NCBI GenBank assembly: GCA_936450465.1
Contig: OW388300.1
Location: 50,457,378 to 50,521,377, forward strand
Direction of reading: 5' to 3'
DNA: 64,000 nt
Source of the DNA: Gibbula magus
Taxonomy: Eukaryota > Mollusca > Gastropoda > Trochida > Trochidae
The notes under the pieces are model-generated. The model searched no databases. It was not told the origin of the DNA and saw nothing but the letters and a program-made list of their open reading frames with translations. Below are positions 44,510-54,945 of this stretch, in pieces. Position numbers and translations under genes: made by a program. Numbering within the stretch: the stretch's first letter is position 1; each line of letters starts with the position of its first letter.

Positions 44510-46878
44510 GGGATAAGGATTGCAGTGTGACGTGCACTCATCCATAACTTTGTTTAGATAGTGGTGTGGGCAATATAGGGTGTAGATGATACGAGGGCAA
44601 CGAGGACAAGGCTATCCAAACCTTTCCTCACGTTGCATCCGTCTTTTCACTTGGCAATTTAAAAAAATGAAACTTCCGTCCAGGCTTTGATGAATTATTA
44701 CATCCCACGCTACACAAAATACCATATCAAGTCAGAAACTGTCCTGAATTCTACGTATTCAACCTACCCTTCCTCCTTACTAATATTTGCCAATTAACTG
44801 CGTTAAAACACTGGCGGACAGTAGAGCATCTATGACGTCATAACCTGCCGAAGGCTTCCGGGGAAATATGCATATCGGCACAGACAACATTCGGTGCGGT
44901 TCTTTGTCGCGTAATTAGTAATTAAACACGGCTTTCCATATTATTTTCGTAGGAATATGTTTTTAAAAATATATTTAATGATAACAGAATATAAATGTTT
45001 ATACATATTCTTCTTTAAACTTCGGAATGTTGTGCAAAAATCTTCATAATGTTACGCTTATGTTCGTTTTAGACTTAGGGGCAAGAGAAACGATAGCATA
45101 CAAACTACAAGATAGTTCAATCAACGAGCGATACATACGACTAAAATATAGCCAACAAAACATTATATGTTCAGATTTCTTGGGAAACACGTTTTAAGAA
45201 ATCGTCATTTTAGAATTTCCTTAACTGGACGAGATAGGAGAATCAAAAGGGCGTGTTGGCGCCGTCGTACAGTAAAATGCGCCAACAAATTTAAGTCAAA
45301 GAAGATACATTAGGCCGACAGAATTTTATACTAACATAATTTACGCAACTTCATAAAATAGTATCTTCTATTCAAAACATTATGTCCAGAAACTCCCCTT
45401 GAAACAGCAATTTCATCACCCCATTAAATTTGTGCACAGAAAAAAATGGTAAGCATCATAATCCCACGAATGAAATGTTGAATATCTATTAACGAGATAT
45501 GTCATCATCACAGACATTCGAGATCGACTTTATCCGGTAACATATGTTGTGTTTGTATTGTTTCTATTGCCACTCGGTGTAGTTGTTATGAAATCTGAAA
45601 AGATTACGTTTCTTCTGCCCGGTAGTGTGTGTATAGAATGTAAGACAGTATAGCAAACATAATCAATATCTCTGTGGCTGTACGTTTCAAATACGTCAAC
45701 TCAGCATTTTAGACAAACAATGGGTATGTAAAACTAACGAATCGATAGCATATTTTCAACCGAATCAAACAAAATCAAAGTCGATTTTAATGTCTTTGAT
45801 AGGTATATGCTTGGTAAACACATTTACACAATTTACGCATCATACAATGATGAATGTAATGTATGTATGTCTATTTAAAAGAAAACTGGGTGATAAAATT
45901 GCTTTTTCAAAATTATGTCAACAATAGATGTTGCCGACACGATGTACTATCTGAGTCCTTAACCATATAATTGCTGTAGAAGGTAATAAAACACCAAAAC
46001 AAGTTTTGATCACTCTCCTATTTCCCCTACTTAAGGAGATTAGAAATTAGGGAGATAAATGAAGTTTGAATAAATTCAGTTGGCTTTTATAAATTCGTTA
46101 TTGTTTTTAATCATAAAAAAACATTAAATTTCTTTTCTCATAGGATATAAACAGTGTGTGTTCTTGAAGTTCTTGACTCGTAGGCACTTGAACATCAATG
46201 ACATATTAAACGGATTTGATAGCGACTTCCCTGTTAGATTACTTTTTCAAATAAGTCATTAAGTTGCTTTGATTGAAAGTTTTCTACCAAATACCTTGAA
46301 CGAATGAATTTATTTGCGAACATACACAAACAAATGAAAATATTATAATATCAAAGGCAGATTACATTCTCTATTACAGTCGGCTATATCCTCTTTTAGT
46401 TCAAAGCTGCATCCCGAAAGTGTGTTCACTTGATTGGAACCCGGCGCACGCATTAGGCGTACTCCGAATGCGCGGGTTTGAAATGACCGGCGAATACGGC
46501 GTATAATGGCGGAAAAATGTTATCCTTGCGACATTCATTACTATTTTTTAATGAATTTGTTTTTGACAACTGGATAGTTGACTAATTTATTTTAAAATAT
46601 TACTTGTTTTTTTAAATCAATACATTACACGCTAACATAATATTAATTCAAGTTTTGGAATAATTAAAAAAAAATATACTTTTATGATATAGATGACATG
46701 TTTATTGAAGCTAGTTTGAGGAATTAATGACGACTTCCTGTCTGTACGCCGATACACTTGTTTCAACTTCAGACTGATTCAGGAACGGCGTACGCTGGAC
46801 ACGTGACCGGTGTATACGCCGCTAAAACGAATCAAGCATAGCCATAGTATTTGAGATGTCTTTGCGGCATCTTATTAC
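44510..46878. other. Intergenic, no gene recognised
   Basis: AT-rich. Near 45770-45830 a string (AAAGTCGATTTTAATG, CTTTGATAGGTATATG) resembles the left part of the Tc1-type element at 6575-6610, so a decayed fragment is possible. Nothing else supported. Confidence 0.35.
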
Positions 46879-46888
46879 GGCAAAATGG

Positions 46889-47077
46889 CAGTCTGATTAA
46901 AATCGACGGTTTTCCGTGGAATAAAGATTGCAAAATAGTGCATCTACCGGGATACGAACTCATATCAGTCGTAGGTTCTACGCCAAACGAGGAATCTACA
47001 GAACCTGTTCGTATCCCGGTAGATATATTTTTATGCAAATTTTATTCCTCGGAACAAGATCTATTTTAATCAGACTG
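46889..47077. mobile_element. MITE with CAGTCTG ends, short copy
   Basis: 189 bp with the same ends as 40278-40725 but inverted relative to it and lacking most of the interior, so it is an internal-deletion derivative. Flanks GGCAAAATGG (46879-46888) and GGCTAAATGG (47078-47087) form a 10-bp duplication with one mismatch. Confidence 0.85.
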
Positions 47078-47424
47078 GGCTAAATGGCAGCGGTAAGTCT
47101 AGATCTGTGTTTTTAATTCAGCAGATGCATTTGAATTTACCGTAGTATTTATTGTTACATACTTCACAGTTAACCGTAATCGTTTCGGCAGCTCTTTGGA
47201 ATGACCGGGATCAACATGTCGAAAGCTTCAGTTTTTGTTTGTCCTTGTAAAATCTTAAATAAAATTAACAACACCATCAAACATGAATCATGTTTTTTTC
47301 TATACTCATTCAATGGACATGTGATGAGCATATTCAGCTTTCAGCTTTTTATTCTTAGAAGGTACTTAGAAGGCCTCAGGCCTATAGTACATCATATATA
47401 CATTGCAAAGCATTGCAAACACAT

Positions 47425-48423
47425 TTAAGATATACAATGCGTTCTATGTACAAATGCATAAACTATAAACATGGCAAGGTTTTTAAGTTCTTGGGCGTTT
47501 GAACTATTCAGCAATAGTGCAAATTTAAATTGACTAGGATGTACATGATATTTGTTTTTTATATATCTATTTCGGATGTTACTGTATATTGTACATACTA
47601 GAAGGAAATGGTATTCATCTTCAACTTCATCTAACTCACACAATTTACAAATTCTGTCCTCCCTACTAATGTTTGTATATCTGCCTTTCTCAATGAACAG
47701 ATCATGTGATGAACATCTAAAACGAGCTAAGCTAACCCTATACTTTTTACGTTAATACATGATAGATATAATTCGGTATTGAAATTGTCTTTATAAATAG
47801 AGTATAAATTACATTTGCTTGAAATGTTAATCTTTTCTTGCTAATGTTGGCGATATATATCTTTAAAGTCGTTGATCAAACAAATTTAAAAAGTCTGAAG
47901 TTACACCGTGCCCTTGATTTTGCCATATATTTCCAAAACCAATTATAAAAGTAATTGTTTGAGGTCAGTTACCCAATTTTTATGACCGTTTCTGTCATAT
48001 AAAAGCATCATTTCATAATTGTTGTGGGGTAAGCGGTTTGATTCATTCATTTATGAAGAATGAAAATAAAAAGGAACTTAATACACACCATTGTCTCACT
48101 CCAATCTGTATTTCAAAGGTTTCTGATAAAACATTATTGTTTCTGACACAGGCTTTGACATTTTCGTATATATTTCGAAGCAAATTATTCATCTTTGGGC
48201 TTACACCACTTGTGTTTAGAACATTCCATAGTTTATTTCTTTGTACTGAGTCGAAAGATTTAGCAAAGTCAACAAATAGAGCACATAATTTTCCCCCTTT
48301 CATATTTAAATATTTCTGGATTATACTTTGAAGAACAAACATATTATCCACAGTCGTATAGCCTTGTCGGAAGCCTGCCTGACATTCAGTGAATTTGTCC
48401 ATTATCTCTCCCCAAATGAGCAT
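47425..48423 (-). pseudogene. 5'-truncated LINE (non-LTR retrotransposon) remnant
   Basis: On the minus strand, 48423-48043 encodes reverse transcriptase blocks: ECQAGFRQGYTTVDNMFVLQ, LFVDFAKSFDSVQRNKLW and IGVRQWCVLSSFLFSFFINE. The catalytic D of the AFD-type block is present, but the later YADD box is not readable. Pieces in shifted frames lead to RFRCSSHDLFIEKGRYTNIS, then RICKLCELDEVEDEYHFLLVC and NLAMFIVYAF at 47760-47425. The missing 5' part is typical of incomplete target-primed insertion. It is not functional. Confidence 0.85.
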
Positions 48424-48953
48424 AGTATTATCATATTTTATTATTTAGTCGATACAGAGCATTTTATTGCAAAATTAAGGACATAAGAACTTTGAAAAGC
48501 TATCCCTTCTGCTTATTTCATTTTGCCAAAACTTGCCCTATTTACCTGTCCAGATGGGCTTATGGCACAGGCCGCCGTCCGTTCGCATACCTTGCGAAAT
48601 GAAAATTTTTCTCTGTATATTAATATTTGGTCTTAAATATCTGGATTTGCGTTTAAATCTCGATTTTGGTTTCAGTTTCATGATAATTGTACTGAGATAC
48701 ACAAGCAGGCGAACAAAGCTGTGAGCAAAGATAATAATTAATATAAGATATTCACTTGACTAGGCTATCAAGACTGAGAGGTACTCGAGATATGTATATA
48801 GCGCTAATTTCACATGAAACCACGCTTTTGAGGCAGTATTGTTGTCAAGGAAACGGTTCTCAAAATGTACGTGGATAGTTTCAAGTCTAGAACATACTCG
48901 AGCTTCACTCCACACATTGACTAGACATCTGATATACACAGAAGCCACGTTGC

Positions 48954-50005
48954 ATGGTAACAATGCAGGTCATTTTGATATTTCTCTTGTTTATAAATGA
49001 CAAGATCAGTTCTGAGGCAAAGGGAAGCAGAGGGCCAAAGAAGCAAGTTTGTCTACGATACATCCACTGTGAGACTGCAGATCAATGCAGGTTAAGATGC
49101 AGCACTCACTGTACAACATATCTACACGTTCTTGATGATCTGTCAACGACATATACACAAGATGTCGCGCATGGGAATGTTATTGAAACATGTCGGAAAT
49201 TTGTGGATGTATATTTACATAAACCAAAAGGGGATTCGCCAGCATCGTTCCTGGTGTTTAAATTTGATGGTGATAGTCATAAACCGAGAGATGTGTGGAA
49301 AGGAAATATGACGTCAACAGTATTGCGAAAAACTGGCCTAAAGATCACGGGACTTGTTCGTGCTGTGGATTATGACAAAGAGCGAAACACTTTCTATTGG
49401 GCAAATGAGAAGGCAATATTCAAGCAGGTTATCGGCAAAAACAGTTCTGAAGTCTCTTCAACCCTGCGTAGAGTGCATTGCTTAAGAGTGTTCAAGAATC
49501 AGCTGTATAATGACCATTATGGAAGGATTTTAAGGCGAAGCACGTCACGTAGCAAAGAGTATGCTAAATGGTATGCTACAGGAGCTCGCATCTTGAGATG
49601 GAGGATATAATATATTACAGTGTAGACGTTTCACACAACAACGTTGTATTTTTGTATTACCCAAAGACGGGAAATCGTTTCCTTTTAATCCTTAAGATTT
49701 TTGCACGTCACACGGAACGGGAATTGTGCAATAGCAGCATGCAAGTGAAGGAGGACTTGAAAATAAAACACATCCTTGGACCGTTTGTATATTACAAATC
49801 TAACAAAATGGACAGACTGGAGGCAAAGGAATTTGGAATGGACTGTACTATCGGTACCAAAACTTTATCAGCAAAATATCCGAATTATTTTGGAAGCATT
49901 GCATTCAAATATGTCTTTTTTAGATATAATTTTATAAATACCAATCTGAGACGATATAGCAAGACTCTTCAAACAGTGAAAGAAACGACACAAACAACAC
50001 TTTGA
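48954..50005 (+). CDS. Secreted protein with LDL-receptor class B (YWTD-like) repeats, frameshifted
   Basis: An intronless reading frame runs from ATG 48954 to 49610 (218 aa) and continues without a gap in another frame to 50005, so about 350 aa are readable if a single shift near 49590-49610 is allowed. The start has a signal-peptide-like stretch, MVTMQVILIFLLFIND. A cysteine-bearing segment follows (Cys33, 39, 45, 49, 53, 80). Then come propeller-type blades: FLVFKFDGDSH, VRAVDYDKERNTFYWANEKA (YW at 148-149), LRVFKNQLYNDHYGRILRRS and, after the shift, YYSVDVSHNNVVFLYYPKTG. Such repeats form six-bladed propellers in extracellular receptors and matrix proteins; the function here is unknown. 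The shift corresponds to loss of one base or gain of two. No donor or acceptor lies at the junction. Confidence 0.6.
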
Positions 50006-50240
50006 GATTTTACTACTGGAAGTAAAAACATGTGAATCAAAATAACATACAGGTAGCCGAATGACAATTTGAGTCGAAATAGTCCGACGTATTGCTCATC
50101 CGTTCAGTTTGGTAAATATCAAATCACTAAGTGTGTCCATTTGCTAAAACTGTCTGATACCACCTCGTAACCGACTCATATTTAAAAGATTATATTATAA
50201 AAAAGACATATCCGAAATAAATTGATCGCTGGATTCTTTC

Positions 50241-50507
50241 TTACGAGACGCGTCGCCAATCCATCTTGCAAGGCTTCAAGTTGGTAATATGACTTTGACA
50301 TCCACCGATTTCTGTGAAAATATCAGGTGTTCTTAAATATTTGAAGCACCATCGAAGGACAATCATGTACTCTTTAAGTTCCGGGTAAAACCGAATTAAG
50401 TTCATATAATGTCGCAGTCCGTCCGACCGTTCGACCATCTGGAATAGGGTAACTGTATACTTACAGCAACTCCTACCACCGTCTTTGCAAGAACCTTCTG
50501 AAACCAC
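50241..50507 (-). pseudogene. Cysteine-rich ORF cut by a MITE
   Basis: The minus-strand frame encodes about 88 residues (SCKDGGRSCCKYTVTLFQMV, then ELKEYMIVLRWCFKYL and IGGCQSHITNLKPCKMDWRR) ending in a stop. At its 5' side a MITE (50505-51061) interrupts it. Bridging the insert across its 8-bp duplication keeps the frame open as TGVLVVSIKGTCKVSEGSCK, beyond which a stop occurs. I do not recognise the family. It could be a last exon or a decayed gene. Confidence 0.4.
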
Positions 50508-51061
50508 AGGAATTTGAGGATACCCAAGATCTCAATGTAAACAATGTAAATGTACTTATTATTGAGATAAGACCAACAAATTATGAAAATTATTCCAATA
50601 TCTGAAGCAAAAGTTATGATCGCTTGCCCCGGTGTAAAAATCTACATGTTAACACAGTTGCATGCTTTGTATCTAAATATAGCTGAGAGGGAGTGTAGAT
50701 CGCATTCAAGTCAGTATAGTGACGTCACTTCCGTCTGAGCGAGTTGTAGTTCGATGTTGTTTGCAGGTAGAATGGACTTAGCAGCGTAATTTGGGGCGAA
50801 AAGTAAGTACGTTAACAAAAAGTTGCCCATGTCCAGTTAGTATGATACCTAATAAAGGATCGGCGGTAAGTTTTGTTATATGTCGCTGTGTATGTTTTGA
50901 AATATAAGCCACGAATGTGGTCGAGTCGAGAGGTGCAAAAACGCAACCGAGAGTTGCCAAGATGGCGGGTGTCGCTCCTTTAGCCTATTGTATAGAGGGG
51001 GTGTGGATACTTTTATATACATTGTTTACATTGAGATCTTGGGTATCCTCAAATTCCTGTG
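50505..51061. mobile_element. MITE with about 47-bp terminal inverted repeats and 8-bp target duplication
   Basis: Ends CACAGGAATTTGAGGATACC and GGTATCCTCAAATTCCTGTG are inverted copies that extend to ATTGTTTACAT-like sequence. TCTGAAAC flanks both sides (50497-50504, 51062-51069). An 8-bp duplication fits hAT-type transposition; no transposase is present. Length 557 bp. Confidence 0.85.
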
Positions 51062-51191
51062 TCTGAAACCTTACACGTGCCTTTGATAGACACCACTAAT
51101 ACGCCTGTGCTCTATTCGGGCGACTCGGAAAGTTATATATATATTCGTCCTTTAACTTAGAGCACGTGAATTTCAGATTGAGTGTTGAACT

Positions 51192-51552
51192 TTAAAAGGG
51201 CAGAAGCACGGTTTTCCGGTTAAATAAGTCAAAGAAATGTATTTGAAAAACAATGCCACCAATAGTAAAACACTCTTCTCTCTTCGGAAAATCAAGTTAA
51301 AAAAATAGTTTACATGGTTCCGTAAAGCCATGGGAATCGTTTTTGTCGTTCGAAATAATAAAATGTGTTCACAATAAAATGATCGCCATGCAATTTTTGC
51401 ATTATACGCAACACCGTTATAACCACTTCGGATAATTGGATTGCATAATAAGACGTTTTACCCTCTTAAGTAAATATAAATAACATAAACTATCATTGTA
51501 AATGGGAAATTTGAAGAAATGTATGGCAAAAAACGTGCTACTGCCCCTTTAA
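51192..51552 (-). mobile_element. TTAA-flanked MITE, copy 2
   Basis: Inverse copy of 44192-44509, with TTAA at both ends and GTGCTACTGCCCCTTTAA at the right end. It carries about 40 extra bases in the middle compared with copy 1. Confidence 0.75.
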
Positions 51553-52985
51553 CCTAGCTTGGCTCTAAATGATTAGTAAATGATTTGTCTTTGAAACTTG
51601 ATCTTTTTTTCTTGACAAAAGACCCTTTAATTCAAGTCATATTGCTTTACCTTGACCTTGATGAAAGACAAACGTCCTGGAACTTTAACCTTAACCATAA
51701 CTTTTATTTCCCCAGCGTAGTAACTGAGAATGATCAGCATCTGAAAAATAGTAAATGAGCATAAAACACCAATCTGCTGATTTATTAAGAAGTATGAGCA
51801 TTTTACACTGTTTTGGCATTGTCATGTTTTGTTTGTTTTCATTTAGAGTTTTAAATGACTTGTCGCTGTTGCTGGTATGTATGGATATATACATGTATAT
51901 ATGTATATATATGTATATATGTGACTGTACCTTCTATCGTGCATTATCGGATATACTTTCATAGATGTCGATATCAAATCTCTGTTTTCACCTCCAGATT
52001 ATAGCTGGAGCTTGTCTGCCAATGTATCCACTCGACTGTGTTTTGTAAAATAGGGGTTGTTACACGTCCAAGTGTCATATGACATGTACGAACCGAGTGC
52101 GAGTTTTTGTTATATTGGCCGAGCGTGAGCAATGAATATAAAAGCGTACGTGATGTATTCGTAGTCTTATTGTAGTCTGTTCGGATTAAATAGCGAATAG
52201 TTTCGAAACGTTTGAATCCCGCAATCTCATGATCAACTCTGACAATGTTTACTTTGCATAATGTTCGATTTCAATTGTTGTGATATTGTTATGATAAACA
52301 AAAATTATAACGCTACATTCGGGAGAGCTCATGTACATGCAATCACCTCAGCGAGACCCGATCCGTCGTTTTTCTCTCACCGGCCTCCCGTTTGAAATTT
52401 TTTTTATCTAAAAGTAAGTTGTTGTATGTTTATTTATGTTATAGGTGTATTTAAGAATGTCTATATAGTCAATTGAAATGTTCATGTGCCCCTAACATAA
52501 GCGTGTTCTTATGTGCATGCAAACAAGGAAAGATACATCTAGTCTTCAGTATGTTTTGATGACATGCACCAAGAGCAACACTCGTCACGGGTGCAGACTC
52601 TAAGGTCACAATGAGGGATGTATGCTAACGTTTACAAAATAAAAATCTGACAAAAATTATATTTAATTAAAAAGTACCCTATGAGAAAACTGAGACTTGA
52701 ACAAGACTTGCCAAGGCTCCTTAGTTAAGGGGTCTAGCTGACTATAAGGAACTGTAAAAATATATATCATGGTTTTTATTTAAATACTACTACTTATTAC
52801 TTAAGGCATTTTGATCTAACGAGGACTAATTTTGTATCCCCTCTATTTCTCTTTTACTCACACATTTGTTTGTAACATGTTTCACAACTTTTAGTAATAA
52901 ACTGTATCTATATTATTTTGTTACAGTGTTCAATACAGTACGGTAACTTGTTTTAATAATAATAATAATAATATATAATACTAAT
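51553..52985. other. Intergenic, no gene recognised
   Basis: AT-rich with short (TATG)n-like stretches near 51890-51920. Overlapping ORFs at 51691-51964 on both strands show no family. Confidence 0.35.
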
Positions 52986-53335
52986 AATGAGGATACTTAT
53001 ATCGCGCTAAATCCACAACACTAAAGGCCGTGCTCAAAGCGCTACAGACGTTATTACCCTGGTATAAGGACCAACATGGTTCCTTTTTCATTCTAAACTC
53101 CCCTTGGAGTATGCAACCGGAGCTACCAATTAAGGCGCTCGAAGGTCATCTGTCACATTGCCTTCACTTCCAAACCAGGTACTCAATTGTACTGCTGAGT
53201 GAACAGAGGCACATATCGAATAAAATCCCTTGCCCAAGACCTCCCAACTCATGTCTCAGTGTGTGGCAGGAAATCCGCCTTCAAACTCGGTGTTTATACA
53301 GTGTTCAATACAGTACAGTTACCTGTTTTCATAAT
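52986..53335 (+). repeat. Dispersed repeat with (AAT)n head
   Basis: After an AATAATAAT run (about 52956-52984), the block TGAGGATACTTATATCGCGC, CTCAAAGCGCTACAGACGTT, ACCAGGTACTCAATTG, GAACAGAGGCA and CCCTTGCCCAAGACC has the look of a widely dispersed repeat in marine invertebrate genomes. The 108-codon ORF inside is not a gene. Confidence 0.6.
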
Positions 53336-53413
53336 CAGGTGTACAGATATCATTGAAACGGGAATATTAGAAATAGGGAACATAGAGTGATGATTATATA
53401 AGTTTAAAATAAA

Positions 53414-53414
<1 letters not shown>

Positions 53415-53463
<49 letters not shown>
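53415..53463. repeat. (TA)n microsatellite
   Basis: About 24 TA repeats. Shorter TA runs occur near 54492-54510 and 54628-54650. No gene is seen in 53464-54830. Confidence 0.95.
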
Positions 53464-53471
<8 letters not shown>

Positions 53472-54621
53472 TAACAAATGCAAATAAATAAATGTTTGTG
53501 CTTTTGTATTGATAGGTAACTGATATACACGAGAGAACAAACATGCTTTCAAATTCTATTCTCACCGACGTGTATCCGATCAAATATAGTCGGGTTAGTT
53601 TTCCCAGCAAATTTTCCAGACTTGATATACCAAATAATGGCATCATGTACAGCTTTCTCTTTCCTCGTCTATTTTATTATGTCGCAATTATTTACTTTAA
53701 AGGAAGGTATTTGCAATTTGCAATTCTTTATTTATTTATATATTAATAATTTTATAATGATTCATGTTAATTGAATATGATATTGAAAGTGATCTGATCT
53801 ATTAACAAGTAAATCACAAAATGAGTTTAATATATTTTCATTAAATTTTCTCTCACCACACATAATGTAAATAACATTTCGAGAAAACTTATTTCCAATA
53901 TAAGTCTTATTAACATATAACAGGCAGAGTATTTCAAATATATATATATTTATATAATGCTGTGACGTTCTATGGTGTTTATATCGATATAATGGTTACA
54001 GCGCAATAGACCCTGATACTCTATCATATGCGTGCTATAGATATAGCTTTCAATCAGTTCTTCCTATAATAGACCAATGTGTATCGACACAAGAGATGAA
54101 AGGAGAGGGACAATATCTTGTTGCCATGTCACTCGACCACATTAAGGTAGACACAATATCAATACCGGTCCCTAATCCATACTGGTTCAATACGACAACG
54201 ATCATAGAATACATTCATTTTCCATCTCACCGGACTGACCTACTTCACGTTCTATTGGTTTGAGGTTGGTGTTTTACTCGCCATAGTTAAGGCCTTTTCA
54301 GAAATTTTGGATTTTGTGAAGGTAAAGTCATTTTGAAATTTGATATATACTTTTAGGAATTTTATTGTTTAAAGTTGCTACTTGTCGATTGACGTTAGTT
54401 GTTATTTGTTGATAGACGTTATTTCTTGAAAATGAACTGAATATAGTATATAGACGACGTCGTTACTGGTAGCAACAGTTAGACTTAAGATGTATATATA
54501 TATATATATTTATTTATAACAAAATTCAGTTCAAACTTGTCCAACCCTCAGGTCTCATATAGGAAAATACAATTGTCGAAGAAATCACGATGATTTATTC
54601 ATAATTCTCCTGATTGTATTT

Positions 54622-54652
<31 letters not shown>

Positions 54653-54882
54653 CAATACAGTTATTTCCTTATAAGGTTGAATTTGTCTTTCTAAAAATAT
54701 AATTTCTCATAAGAAAGCAACATTACCTGGAAAAATGATTTCAAAGTTTTTTCGAATGTGAAATGTAAGTTCATGTTAACGAAAAAATCTTTCAAAGTCA
54801 AGATTATTATCTGTTTTGTTTGTATTGCAGTAAAATGTTTGTGCAAGAAGCAGTTTCACTCTGATACATTCCTACAGCAGAG

Positions 54883-54945
54883 ATGTGCACACGATTGAGT
54901 GTCGTCGCCCGGGTCATTATAGGAATCGTCAGTTTCTGTTTCGGG
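54883..54945 (+). CDS. Tetraspanin 3, coding exon 1
   Basis: MCTRLSVVARVIIGIVSFCF then G, donor GTATGT (54946). It aligns residue for residue in length with exon 1 of genes 1 and 2. Confidence 0.87.

Noticed and set aside
53030..53356. 108-codon ORF
   Set aside because: It falls in a dispersed repeat whose sequence blocks are non-coding in character.
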